Source: Comamonas fluminis (GTDB lineage Bacteria > Pseudomonadota > Gammaproteobacteria > Burkholderiales > Burkholderiaceae_C). Taken from it: 64,000 nucleotides of DNA. Where the stretch lies: positions 673,501 through 737,500 of the forward strand of contig NZ_CP066783.1 in NCBI RefSeq assembly GCF_019186805.1, written 5' to 3'. Positions 37,159-45,076 of the stretch are shown in pieces (position 1 is the stretch's first letter; each line of letters starts with the position of its first letter). The translations under genes and the position numbers were made by a program. The notes beneath the pieces are model-generated. The model was not told where the DNA came from, made no database searches, and saw only the letters and a program-made list of their open reading frames with translations.

Positions 37159-37983
37159 TCAACCAAAAGTGATGATGGAGCGCGTGCCTTGGCGGCGCCC
37201 CAGAATATTGAGCAGATTGGAGAGGGCGGCCTCGCGCTCGGGGCTGGCGCTGGCCTCTCCATTGAAATGCAGGCGTGCGTCCACCCACTGGCCCTGACCG
37301 CTGAGTTGCAGATCGCCAGCCAGCGTGGAAAGCTGCAGTTTGGGGTTGTCGCCGCCCTGAATATCCAGACGGTAACTGCCCAGTGGCTTGAGGGGCGACA
37401 GGCGCGAGGATACGGCCAGCGCTTCCAGCCGGGTCAGGCCCTGGCTGTTGGCGCGACCTGCGCGGTAATGCAGTTGCAGGCTCTGGGTGGACAGGCGCAG
37501 CTGTCCCTGCAGGGCCACGGTGTTCCAGGGCGTGCCCAGACCGGCCAGCAGCTCGGCGGGCAGCTCGATCACGCTGTCCTGCACCTGGGCGGTCATGGCG
37601 TTCCAGCCGGGGCTCAGGCGTGCTTGCAGCGGTGTGGCAGTGCAGCAGTCGCTTTGCAGCGCAATGTTCAGACCGGTGAGTGCGGGGCGTAGCGTCCACT
37701 GCAGGCGTGTGGGCAGGCTGCTGCGGTCACGGCTGCCTTCGCCTTCGGCTAGCACCAGGCGGGCCGAGCCATTCCAGACTGTGCCCCGCGCTTCCTGCAG
37801 CAGCACCTTGCCTTCGGAGGCGGTTTGCACGGCATAGACCAGCCAGGTTGCCGGGGCCCAGATCACGGCTGCCAGCAAGGCACCGCAGACGGCACCAGCC
37901 ACGGCCCAGCCGCGTGGTGAGCGCAGGGCGCTGACACCGCGGGCAGCACGGGGCGGGGCGATGGGCATCAGGCTTGGTTTCAT
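37159..37983 (-). CDS. gspN: Type II secretion protein GspN
   Basis: 274 residues. A single N-terminal hydrophobic helix (VAGAVCGALLAAVIWAPATWLVYAV) anchors a periplasmic beta-rich domain typical of GspN (VWNGSARLVLAEGEG, LSPGWNAMTAQVQDS). GspN is found only in some type II systems. It lies between gspM (9 bp) and gspD (3 bp) in the operon. Confidence 0.85.
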   Translation of the reverse strand: MKPSLMPIAPPRAARGVSALRSPRGWAVAGAVCGALLAAVIWAPATWLVYAVQTASEGKVLLQEARGTVWNGSARLVLAEGEGSRDRSSLPTRLQWTLRPALTGLNIALQSDCCTATPLQARLSPGWNAMTAQVQDSVIELPAELLAGLGTPWNTVALQGQLRLSTQSLQLHYRAGRANSQGLTRLEALAVSSRLSPLKPLGSYRLDIQGGDNPKLQLSTLAGDLQLSGQGQWVDARLHFNGEASASPEREAALSNLLNILGRRQGTRSIITFG

Positions 37984-37992
37984 GATGCGGGC

Positions 37993-38538
37993 TTACTGAG
38001 CCGTGCTGCCGGGCAGGTCCAGCAGCAAGGTGCCGCTCCAGCGCGTGATGGCATCGCTGGCGTTGCTACCTGTGCTGGTGGCCGCCTGGCGGTTGAGCTT
38101 CATCTCTGCCACGGCGGCATGGCTGTTGTCTCTGGCCTGGCTCAGCCAGCGCGCAAGCGCTGGTGCGGGTGTCTGGGTCAGCGTGATCTGGGCGCGCAGG
38201 CCTAGCCACTGCAGCTTGGCGGTGGCGCCCAGCTCGGCGGTGACGGATTGCTCCAACAAGGCTTTGGAGTCGGCGCTGCTGCTTTGCGGCTGCTGGCGCA
38301 GCAACTGGGCCTGTGCCTGCATCTGCAGCATGGTTTGCAGTTCGCGGTCAGCAGCGGCATGGCGAGCCGGGGCGGTGCGCAGGCTATGCAGGGCCGGTGC
38401 CAGTGCGACCCACCAGACCAGTGCCAGTAGCACGATGGAGGCGGCCAGCAGCACCAGGTTTTGCTCGCGCTGGGCCAGTGCGCTCCATTGCTGGCGCAGC
38501 GGGGCGATGGCGGTTTGAAGGGCGTTGGGCTGCTTCAT
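37993..38538 (-). CDS. gspM: Type II secretion protein GspM
   Basis: 181 residues. A short cytoplasmic start, one membrane helix (LVLLAASIVLLALVWWVALAP) and a periplasmic domain, as in GspM. It overlaps gspL by 4 bp (ATGA), so synthesis of the GspL-GspM pair is coupled. Confidence 0.9.
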   Translation of the reverse strand: MKQPNALQTAIAPLRQQWSALAQREQNLVLLAASIVLLALVWWVALAPALHSLRTAPARHAAADRELQTMLQMQAQAQLLRQQPQSSSADSKALLEQSVTAELGATAKLQWLGLRAQITLTQTPAPALARWLSQARDNSHAAVAEMKLNRQAATSTGSNASDAITRWSGTLLLDLPGSTAQ

Positions 38539-39773
38539 GGCTGGCTGGACGAAGTCTTGGCGCTGAGCAGCAGATCGGCACCATCGGGGTTGAGCTGGTA
38601 GCCAATGGCCTGCAGGCTTTGCTGGGCGTCAGTCAGTGCCTCAGGTGCGAGCTTGAGGCCGGAGATACGCAGCTGCTTGTCCTGATACTGCAGGGCGCTG
38701 GCATTTTGCACACCGCTGATGCTGGCGCTGGCCGTCAGCAAGGCCTCTGCATCGCTGGTGGAAAGTGCGCCAGAGTTGCTGCGCAGCAAGTCCAGCTCGC
38801 GCTGCATTTGTACGGGGGCATCCACCACCACAGGAACCTGGGGGAAGGTGTCTTTGAGCACCTGCTTGGCCTGTTGCTGGCGCTGGGTGATGGAGCGGTT
38901 TTCCTTGAACGCCCAGGCGTTCAGGCCCACCAGCTGGGCGACGATGGCAAGCCCGGTTGCCCAGCGCGCAGCGCGCCACTGGGGGGCTTTGGCAAAGCTG
39001 TTCCAGGCATCCAGCAAACGGCGGCGCAAACGGGTATTGCCCCCCAGATCCAGCGCGAACTGGGCCAGGTCGCCCTTGTAGTGGCTGGCGGCCAGCAGGC
39101 GCTGGGCTGGTGTGTAGATGCTGACGGGGCGCTGCAGGGCCTCTGCCGCACGCGTGTGCTGGGGCTCGGTCAGCAAGGCAATCTCGGGGGGCAACTGGCT
39201 CAGCAGCGATTGCAGCAAGGCGGCATCCGCCTGCAGCGGCAGCTGGGCCAGACTGAATTTTTGTTCCAGCCCAGTGGCGGTGAGCTGTGCGCTGCTGGCA
39301 TCACCCGACAGCCACAGCTGCGGGGTGGCACTGGGCCATTGCAGAGGGGCAATGCGGCTGGCGGCATGACCGGCGGACTCCAGTGCCTGCAGATGTGCCT
39401 GCAGCCAGGCCTTGTCACAGGCGGCAACCCAGCTGGGCTGACCGGCTTCAGCGGCATCGTCTAGCGCCAGATGCAACTGGGCGGGGTCGTCCAGCAGTTT
39501 TTCTTCCAGCAGACCATCCAGCACGGCGCGCACACGCTGCTGATGACGGCGGTTGTGCAACTGCAGGCCCGGCGGCAGAGTGACGCAATGCCAGGAAAGG
39601 CGCGATGCGGGAATGACCGCTGTGACCTGTGCGGCGCGGCCAGCAGCAGGAAGCAGGGACGCCGAAGCCTGGCCGCTGCGCTGGATGTGCAGGCCATCGT
39701 TGCTCAGAACGTAGGAATATTCATCGCCTGCGCTGGCGTATTCCGCTGGCAGTTGTATTAGCAAATTGCTCAT
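38535..39773 (-). CDS. gspL: Type II secretion protein GspL
   Basis: 412 residues counted from MSNLLIQLPAEY at 39773; a longer frame to 39866 overlaps gspK and lacks similarity. It has an actin-like cytoplasmic domain, a membrane helix (ATGLAIVAQLVGLNAWAF, near 250) and a periplasmic ferredoxin-like domain. It recruits GspE to the membrane. ATGA overlap with gspM. Confidence 0.88.
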   Translation of the reverse strand: MSNLLIQLPAEYASAGDEYSYVLSNDGLHIQRSGQASASLLPAAGRAAQVTAVIPASRLSWHCVTLPPGLQLHNRRHQQRVRAVLDGLLEEKLLDDPAQLHLALDDAAEAGQPSWVAACDKAWLQAHLQALESAGHAASRIAPLQWPSATPQLWLSGDASSAQLTATGLEQKFSLAQLPLQADAALLQSLLSQLPPEIALLTEPQHTRAAEALQRPVSIYTPAQRLLAASHYKGDLAQFALDLGGNTRLRRRLLDAWNSFAKAPQWRAARWATGLAIVAQLVGLNAWAFKENRSITQRQQQAKQVLKDTFPQVPVVVDAPVQMQRELDLLRSNSGALSTSDAEALLTASASISGVQNASALQYQDKQLRISGLKLAPEALTDAQQSLQAIGYQLNPDGADLLLSAKTSSSQP

Positions 39774-39817
39774 GAGAGGGATGGAGCATTCTATGAGGGC
39801 AATATGACATTCGGGCG

Positions 39818-40885
39818 TCAGCGCTGCGGGATTGCGGGCAATCCCCAGTCCGCCTGTTCCTGCCACAGCGTGTTGACGGTCATGTCATTGCGTTGAATCA
39901 GTGAGCGCTGGCTCAGTACGTTATCCCCAAGGCGCAGCCTTCCATGGGCCTCGAAGTACGAGGTGGTGACGCTGTGCGCGCTGTTGTTGAGGGCATTCGG
40001 GCGCCCCAGAGCAGTGCGTGCAGCTGCAACCGATTTGAAGGGCGAACTGTCGCGTAATTGCACCAGCTGGTTGGCGCTGGCCCAGTCCAGCTCTTCGTCG
40101 CTGGCGTACAGCACCTCGGCGCTGGCCGTGTTGATGTTGATCTGCGTCGCCTCGGGCAGCAGGCACACATAGGGTTCGATGCGGGCTATCAGCTGTGGAT
40201 CGACACCCAGCCACACCAGCTGGCGCACGGTGCGGGGCATCAGCGGCGCATTCTGGGCTGTGCCGCGCGCAGCCTGCTGCAGGCCATTGGCAAGCTGCAT
40301 GGCGGCACTGGCGGGCAGGTTCAGGCGGTCGAGCAGGCGGGTAAAGGGCTTGAGCGACTCGGCAGAGATCTCCTGATTCAGCCCTTTGTAGAGATTGCGC
40401 AGGTTCAGGCGCGACTGCATATCGATGACTTCGCCAGACAGAAAGGCATCCTGCACATCGGCCATGCTGCTATCGACCTGAGAGATATTTTTCTGGGCAG
40501 AGAGAAAGGTGGACAGACGCGCTTCCTGCAGCGGCACCGCCCAGGGCTCGCCCAGATGGTCTATTGGATTGCTGCGGTTGGCGCGGGAATCCTCCTGCAG
40601 CACCACCCGCGACCAGTCCAGCGCACCCAGCAGCAGCCATGCGGCCTGCACACGATTGCGCTCGGCAGTCTCCACCTCCACATCACGCCACTGCTGCCAC
40701 AGCGCCGCAGAAGCCAGCGTGGCCACCATCACCACCGTCAGCATGGCCGCCAGCAGCGCTGCGCCGCGCTGGCGCAACTTTGCAGAGGGCGCGGCCCAAG
40801 TGAGGGACGCCGAGCAAGAGCCGCCTTGCGGCGAAGGCGTCGTCCCCCTTGGGGGGAAGGAGCGAAGCGACACAGGGGGGGTCAT
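39818..40885 (-). CDS. gspK: Type II secretion minor pseudopilin GspK with repeat-encoded leader
   Basis: 355 residues if the ATG at 40885 is used; that ATG overlaps the gspJ stop as ATGA. The pseudopilin signature RQRG/AALLAAMLTVVMVA puts the prepilin-peptidase site after Gly 41, giving a leader far longer than the usual 5-15 residues. Residues 1-36 are encoded by a GC-rich repeat (40799-40885). A TTG just before RQRG could start a normal-length product. The C-terminal GspK domain is normal, including LPEATQININTASAEVL. Confidence 0.85.
   Translation of the reverse strand: MTPPVSLRSFPPRGTTPSPQGGSCSASLTWAAPSAKLRQRGAALLAAMLTVVMVATLASAALWQQWRDVEVETAERNRVQAAWLLLGALDWSRVVLQEDSRANRSNPIDHLGEPWAVPLQEARLSTFLSAQKNISQVDSSMADVQDAFLSGEVIDMQSRLNLRNLYKGLNQEISAESLKPFTRLLDRLNLPASAAMQLANGLQQAARGTAQNAPLMPRTVRQLVWLGVDPQLIARIEPYVCLLPEATQININTASAEVLYASDEELDWASANQLVQLRDSSPFKSVAAARTALGRPNALNNSAHSVTTSYFEAHGRLRLGDNVLSQRSLIQRNDMTVNTLWQEQADWGLPAIPQR
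40799..40885. repeat. GC-rich repeat copy at the gspJ/gspK junction
   Basis: On the minus strand it reads CCCCCCTGTGTCGCTTCGC, CCTTCCCCCC, AAGGGGGACGACGCC and GCCGCAAGGCGGCTCTTGC, the same order as at 19907-20850 and 41591-41680. It starts at the stop codon of gspJ and encodes the first residues of GspK. Confidence 0.7.
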
Positions 40886-41679
40886 GATCGATTATTCGAG
40901 CGCAGCGGGTTCACCCAGTCCAGCGTCAGCACGCCATTCATGGCGCGCCCTGGCGGCAAAGTCAGCTCCAGCCGGATGCCTTCGGGCAAGGTGGGCAGGG
41001 CGCGGCTGCCGTCATCGGACTTGCTGCCTTCGCTCGATTGCGGGTTGGTCCAGGCATTGTTGCGGTAGTAATACACGCGCCACTGGTCCAGCGGCAGCAG
41101 CACGGTTTCGCGGCGCATCTGGTCGCTGGATGGGTTGCGGCCCCATTGCGCAGCCTGTATCCAGGCGTCATTCCATTCGCTTGCAGTGCGCAGCGGCAGC
41201 GATTGCCAGCGCACCCACTGAAACTGCCCGTCCACATTGCGGCGGCTCCAGGCCACCACCCAGGCACCGTTGTCCACAGGGCCGCTGCTTTTGCGCGTCA
41301 TGCGAAAGACCTGGCCATCCCACTCCAGCGCCTGGCGGCCGGCCAGCGGCATCAAGGCATTGAGGTCGGCATTCCACTGTGCCAGCACAGTCTGCAGCAC
41401 GGCTTGCTGCTCGCCCTGCGTGCGCGTGCTTTCCTGCGTGCGAATCATGCCATCCAGCCCGCGCCAGCTCATCACCGCGACCAAAGCCATGGCGGCCAGC
41501 GCCACCAGCAACTCAATCAGCGTAAAACCGCGATTCCGCTTTTTAGAGAAGGCGAAAACAGGTGGCCGAGACAAAAAACCGACACAGCCTAAGTCGGAGA
41601 CGGCCAGCAAGGGCCGCACCGAAGCAACGGACATCGTCCCCCCGCGGGGGGAAGGCGCGAAGCGACTCAGGGGGGCCAT
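40882..41679 (-). CDS. gspJ: Type II secretion minor pseudopilin GspJ with repeat-encoded leader
   Basis: 265 residues counted from an ATG that overlaps the gspI stop (TGATG). The pseudopilin signature is RNRG/FTLIELLVALAAMA, with Gly 51 as the processing site, so the leader is about 50 residues. Residues 1-40 or so come from a GC-rich repeat (41591-41680). A TTG fifteen codons before that Gly is a weak alternative start. The mature part is a regular GspJ (WNADLNALMPLAGRQALEWD). Confidence 0.85.
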   Translation of the reverse strand: MAPLSRFAPSPRGGTMSVASVRPLLAVSDLGCVGFLSRPPVFAFSKKRNRGFTLIELLVALAAMALVAVMSWRGLDGMIRTQESTRTQGEQQAVLQTVLAQWNADLNALMPLAGRQALEWDGQVFRMTRKSSGPVDNGAWVVAWSRRNVDGQFQWVRWQSLPLRTASEWNDAWIQAAQWGRNPSSDQMRRETVLLPLDQWRVYYYRNNAWTNPQSSEGSKSDDGSRALPTLPEGIRLELTLPPGRAMNGVLTLDWVNPLRSNNRS

Positions 41680-41680
41680 C
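41591..41680. repeat. GC-rich repeat copy at the gspI/gspJ junction
   Basis: On the minus strand: CCCCCCTGAGTCGCTTCGCG, CCTTCCCCCCGCGGGGGGAC, then GGCCCTTGCTGGCCGTC. It abuts the gspI stop and codes for the N-terminus of GspJ. Confidence 0.7.
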
Positions 41681-42044
41681 AATATTTCCCCACAATGGTT
41701 GAAACCTGCAGCATGGGGGCAGAGTTGGCAAAGACCTGTGCATCCACCCGCCGGAAGCTGGGGTTGGGCGTGGGGCGCACGCTGACCTGCACTTGCAGCT
41801 GGCGGCCTAGCTGGGGGCAATTGACCGTGGTATCGCCCACGGCTGGCATCTGGTTGATCAGGCGCAGGCGCACCAGTTCGTTCTGTGCGCAGGTCTGGGC
41901 CAGAATGACATCGGCCTGACGCTGCGCATTGCGTGTCAGTGCACTGCTGGCCTGAAGCCCGGCCAGCAGTGCCACGGCCACCATGCCTACGGCAACCAGC
42001 ACCTCGATCAGCGTAAAGCCTTGCTGGACGAAACGTGGTTTCAT
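41679..42044 (-). CDS. gspI: Type II secretion minor pseudopilin GspI
   Basis: 121 residues. Short leader MKPRFVQQG then FTLIEVLVAVGMVAVALLAG, with cleavage after Gly 9. The start overlaps the gspH stop (ATGA). C-terminal part as in GspI (CAQNELVRLRLINQMPAVGD). Confidence 0.93.
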   Translation of the reverse strand: MKPRFVQQGFTLIEVLVAVGMVAVALLAGLQASSALTRNAQRQADVILAQTCAQNELVRLRLINQMPAVGDTTVNCPQLGRQLQVQVSVRPTPNPSFRRVDAQVFANSAPMLQVSTIVGKY

Positions 42045-42484
42045 GGCCTGCCGCCTTGCAGCGATTGCACCTTGAAAGGGCGCAGGCCATCGGTCACCAG
42101 TTGCAGCGCGGGCGATGAGTTGTCGGGCAGGGAAAGCGTAATCGTCTGGCGCGGAATCAAAGGCTCTGGCCCCAGTACAACCGGTGTGGAGGGCTGCACA
42201 GTGACAGGCGTTTGCAGCCACTGCATGGGCATCTTCACACCGGGTGGCAGGCCTTCAAACCGAAAGCCCTGAGGCATGGGGCGCCAGACCACCAGCGTGC
42301 CATTCGCACGGGCCTGGGCGCGCGCGGATTCCAGCAGCGTAGCCAGGCGCTCGGCCTCGCGCTCCAGTTGTTGGCCGCCGTTGTCACGAATGGCCAAGCT
42401 CACGCCCGCCGTTGCCAGCGCCATGATGGAAATCACGACCAGCAACTCTAGCAAGGTAAATCCAGCGTGTTTGAGTTGAGCCAT
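42041..42484 (-). CDS. gspH: Type II secretion minor pseudopilin GspH
   Basis: 147 residues. Leader MAQLKHAG then FTLLELLVVISIMALATAG, cleavage after Gly 8. The mature part carries the GspH domain (REAERLATLLESARAQARAN). It overlaps gspI by 4 bp and is separated from gspG by 168 bp of repeat-rich DNA. Confidence 0.93.
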   Translation of the reverse strand: MAQLKHAGFTLLELLVVISIMALATAGVSLAIRDNGGQQLEREAERLATLLESARAQARANGTLVVWRPMPQGFRFEGLPPGVKMPMQWLQTPVTVQPSTPVVLGPEPLIPRQTITLSLPDNSSPALQLVTDGLRPFKVQSLQGGRP

Positions 42485-42652
42485 GAAGGAGTGAGCGGCC
42501 GAGTTTCTGATGTGAAGCGGGTTAGACGGGGGATGTTTCGCCGCCGGGCAGCCCCAAGGCGAAACTCGGCTTTAGCCGGTCAGGGCCCCTTGGGGGCAGC
42601 GACCACACGCAGTGAGGGAGCGTGGGGTCGATGCTCTCGTGGGGGCTCATTG
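42485..42652. repeat. Repeat-rich gap between gspG and gspH
   Basis: 168 bp without a gene. It holds inverted arms GCCGAGTTTC (about 42497) and GAAACTCGGC (about 42562), and a further GC-rich motif CCCCTTGGGGGCAGCGA with GCAGTGAGGGAGCGTGGGG, related in style to the gspI/J and gspJ/K repeats. A stem here could lower expression of gspH and later genes relative to the major pseudopilin gspG. Confidence 0.6.
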
Positions 42653-43105
42653 TTATTGCCAGGAGCCAATATCCGCATCCTTGCCTTCACCGCCGGCCTT
42701 GCCATCAGCGCCAAACGACATGATGTCGATGGGGCTCTTGATGCCGGGGTTCAGATACTGGTACGGATTGCCCCAGGGATCGTTGGGCAGCTTTTCCAGA
42801 TAAGGCTTCCAGTTGGTGGGCACAGGGCTGGTGGTGGGTTTGGTCACCAGCGCCTGCAGGCCTTGCTCGCCTGTGGGGTAACGCTGGTTGTCCAGCCGGT
42901 ACAGCTTCAGGGCCTGGTTGATATTGGCGATATCGGTTTTGGCGGCTGTCACGCGCGCATCGTCGGCGCGGTCCAGCACATTGGGTACGATCAGAGCGGC
43001 CAGCACGCCAATGATGACAAGCACCACCATGAGTTCGATGAGGGTGAAACCACGGGTTGCCGTATGGCGAATGGCTTTCAAATGGCGTCGGCTGAAAATT
43101 GTCAT
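42653..43105 (-). CDS. gspG: Type II secretion major pseudopilin GspG
   Basis: 150 residues. Leader MTIFSRRHLKAIRHTATRG, then FTLIELMVVLVIIGVLAALI. The GspG-specific region is present (RYPTGEQGLQALVTKPT, NDPWGNPYQYLNPG, DIMSFGADGKAGGEGKDADI), including the calcium-binding loop aspartates. It is first in the leftward operon and divergent from gspC. Confidence 0.95.
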   Translation of the reverse strand: MTIFSRRHLKAIRHTATRGFTLIELMVVLVIIGVLAALIVPNVLDRADDARVTAAKTDIANINQALKLYRLDNQRYPTGEQGLQALVTKPTTSPVPTNWKPYLEKLPNDPWGNPYQYLNPGIKSPIDIMSFGADGKAGGEGKDADIGSWQ

Positions 43106-43152
43106 GTGGCGCTTGTAGGATGGATGCTGTACGTCACGATCATAATCTGCGA

Positions 43153-43626
43153 ATGCGACGCTTATCTTTCAGCTCTGGTCAGGGCAGCTCCTTACCCGTC
43201 AAACTCACTACCGCGCTGCTGTGGGCAGGCGCTGCGGCAATTGTGGTGTTCTGGGGGCTGCGCTTTGCTGGCAGTGCCGATGCACACAGCCCGGTGGTGC
43301 CCGCCGCTCAAGCCGTGCAGGCCAATGCACAGGCTCTTGCCAAGGCGCTGGGCGCGGTCGCTTTGCCTGCGGCAGGCCCGGTGGTTGCGCCTGTGGCCAG
43401 TCGCTATGCCTTGATGGGCGTGGTGGCAGGGCGCGAATCAGGTGCGGGTGCCGTGGTGATTGCCGTGAGCGGCCAGCTAGCCAGAGCGGTGCGAGTAGGT
43501 GACGCAGTGGAAGAGGGCGTGATTCTGCAGTCCCTGAGCACGCGCGAAGCCCGCCTTGGCCCAGTCAGTGGGCCTGCAACGACGGTGCTGGAATTGCCCA
43601 AGCCTGCGATTGCCGCCCTCAACTAA
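43153..43626 (+). CDS. gspC: Type II secretion protein GspC (short form)
   Basis: 157 residues from MRRLSFSSGQ. One membrane helix (TTALLWAGAAAIVVFWGLRF) and a homology region (RYALMGVVAGRESGAGAVVI, VRVGDAVEEGVILQSLS) that contacts GspD. The C-terminal PDZ domain of enterobacterial GspC is absent. It is transcribed away from the rest of the operon and overlaps the end of cobC by 8 bp convergently. The start is approximate, since the ribosome site is weak. Confidence 0.85.
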   Translation: MRRLSFSSGQGSSLPVKLTTALLWAGAAAIVVFWGLRFAGSADAHSPVVPAAQAVQANAQALAKALGAVALPAAGPVVAPVASRYALMGVVAGRESGAGAVVIAVSGQLARAVRVGDAVEEGVILQSLSTREARLGPVSGPATTVLELPKPAIAALN

Positions 43627-44182
43627 GGCTTAGTTTCAGCCACTGCCCGCAGGCCGGTGCAGGCAGCGTCCAGTCGGCGCTTTGCGGTGGGCGACTGCCG
43701 TGTTGCAGCAGCCATTGCACACAGCGGGCCACACCTGCATGGGTGATCCACACCTGATGCGGCTGCGGGGCTAAACGGGATTGCTGCAGCGCCGCATTCA
43801 CGCGATGGAGCATCTGCATGAGTGACTCGCCACCGCCGGGGGCATGGGCGGCCAGGTCTTGCGCCCAGGCGCTGATGGCTGCTTCGCCAATCGCATCCCA
43901 GCTTTCGCCCTCCCAGCTGCCGAAATCCATCTCCTGCAATCGCGCATCGGGCTTTGTAATGAAATCAGGTTCTAGCGCTTTCAATTCATACGCTAGCTGC
44001 TCACATCTTTGCAGTGGCGAGTGCTGTATGTGGAGATTGCCACGCCAGGGCTGCAAAGCCTGCGATAAGGCTAGAGCCGCATCTTGTGTGGCCTGTGCAT
44101 CGGCAGGCACATTCAGGCGGCCATAGCAGCGGTCAGCCTCAATCAAGGGGCGTGCATGGCGCACCAGCCATAGCGTCTTCAT
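43619..44182 (-). CDS. cobC: Histidine phosphatase family, probable alpha-ribazole phosphatase CobC
   Basis: 187 residues. The phosphatase motif LVRHARP gives the phospho-histidine; a second His is in WITHAGVAR. The close coupling with cobS (ATGA overlap) supports the CobC role, removing phosphate from alpha-ribazole 5'-phosphate in cobalamin assembly. The stretch CEQLAYELKALEPDF (DNA 43966-44010) is encoded by sequence matching the dispersed intergenic repeat. Confidence 0.83.
   Translation of the reverse strand: MKTLWLVRHARPLIEADRCYGRLNVPADAQATQDAALALSQALQPWRGNLHIQHSPLQRCEQLAYELKALEPDFITKPDARLQEMDFGSWEGESWDAIGEAAISAWAQDLAAHAPGGGESLMQMLHRVNAALQQSRLAPQPHQVWITHAGVARCVQWLLQHGSRPPQSADWTLPAPACGQWLKLSLS
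43966..44010. repeat. Short dispersed repeat inside the cobC coding region
   Basis: GGTTCTAGCGCTTTCAATTC followed by ATACGCTAGCTGCTCACATC; compare with AATGTGAGCTGCTAGCGCTT at 61381. It keeps the cobC frame open. Confidence 0.6.
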
Positions 44183-45006
44183 ACGATCTGGTGCACCGCC
44201 ACGGCGGCGGCCAGCAAGATCGCCAGTTCATTGAGCTGCTGGCAAGCGCCCAGGCAGTCGCCCGTCATGCCACCCAGACGCTGGCGAAACCAGCGCTGCA
44301 CCAGCCATGTGGTCAGGGCGCAGGCGATGAGGACTTTCAGTACTAGCTCGCCAGACCCCAGCCACCACAGCAGCGCAATAGCGGGCAGGCACCAGACGCC
44401 GCCTGTTATCAAGCCACGCCAGTTCAGCTGTTTGCCTGCCACATTCAAAGTCTTGCTGCTGGCCGCCAGGCCGACATGGGGCAGGCAGTGCATCAGCACC
44501 AGCGGTGTGAAGCGCGACAGCACATGCGCGCTGCACAGCAGGGCCATGATGGGCAGCGGGCTCCAGAAGGGTTTGAGGCTGTTCATCAGTACCGCAATCA
44601 GCGTGACTTTTGTCAGCAGCACCGTCACCAGCGTCATCACGCCATAGGACCCCAGCCGCGAGTCCTTCATGATCTCCAGCGCACGCTCGGGCGGCACAAA
44701 GCCACCCAGTCCGTCTGCCACATCGGCCAGCCCGTCCTCGTGAAATCCACCCGTCAGCCATAGCGTGCCAGCAGTGCTGATGACGGCGGCCAGCAGCGGC
44801 GTCCAGGGGCTGTGCAGCACCAGCCACTGCACCAGTGCCACCAGCAGCGCAGCCCACAGGCCCACCAGCCAGCCCACGCCCGGCAGATGCGCGGCGCTGG
44901 CACGCTGCATCTCGGGGCTCCAACCGACCCAGGTGGCCAGCCGCCCGTTGACGGGAATGCGGCTGAAGAATTGCACTGCCAGCAGAAAGTGGCGCAGGGC
45001 TTTCAT
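44179..45006 (-). CDS. cobS: Adenosylcobinamide-GDP ribazoletransferase CobS
   Basis: 275-residue membrane protein. CobS features: FFSRIPVNGRLATW at the start, GGFHEDGLADVADGLGGFVP with acidic metal-binding residues, and about seven hydrophobic helices. It joins the lower ligand to cobinamide in the last steps of B12 synthesis. Other cob genes are not in the window. Confidence 0.92.
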   Translation of the reverse strand: MKALRHFLLAVQFFSRIPVNGRLATWVGWSPEMQRASAAHLPGVGWLVGLWAALLVALVQWLVLHSPWTPLLAAVISTAGTLWLTGGFHEDGLADVADGLGGFVPPERALEIMKDSRLGSYGVMTLVTVLLTKVTLIAVLMNSLKPFWSPLPIMALLCSAHVLSRFTPLVLMHCLPHVGLAASSKTLNVAGKQLNWRGLITGGVWCLPAIALLWWLGSGELVLKVLIACALTTWLVQRWFRQRLGGMTGDCLGACQQLNELAILLAAAVAVHQIV

Positions 45007-45015
45007 GGGTGATTC

Positions 45016-45050
45016 AAAAAAGTGAGCTGCTTGCGAATATCCAGTAAGCG
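45016..45050. repeat. Short dispersed repeat upstream of cobS
   Basis: AAAAAAGTGAGCTGCTTGCG then AATATCCAGTAAGCG, the same half-sites and order as the copies at 58348 and 61381. It lies just 5' of the cobS start. Confidence 0.55.
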
Positions 45051-45076
45051 AAAGAGGCCTAAAGGCCTCTTTTTTA
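45051..45076. terminator. Intrinsic terminator between ilvA and cobS
   Basis: AAGAGGCC and GGCCTCTT around TAAA, with a T run on the right and AAA on the left. It touches the ilvA stop codon. Confidence 0.75.

Noticed and set aside
36157..37692. 511-residue rightward frame opposite gspD/gspN
   Set aside because: No domain; both strands' signals favour gspD and gspN.
41679..42221. Longer upstream starts for gspI and gspJ
   Set aside because: They would overlap gspH and gspI extensively; the ATGs overlapping the preceding stops and pseudopilin motifs fix the starts better.
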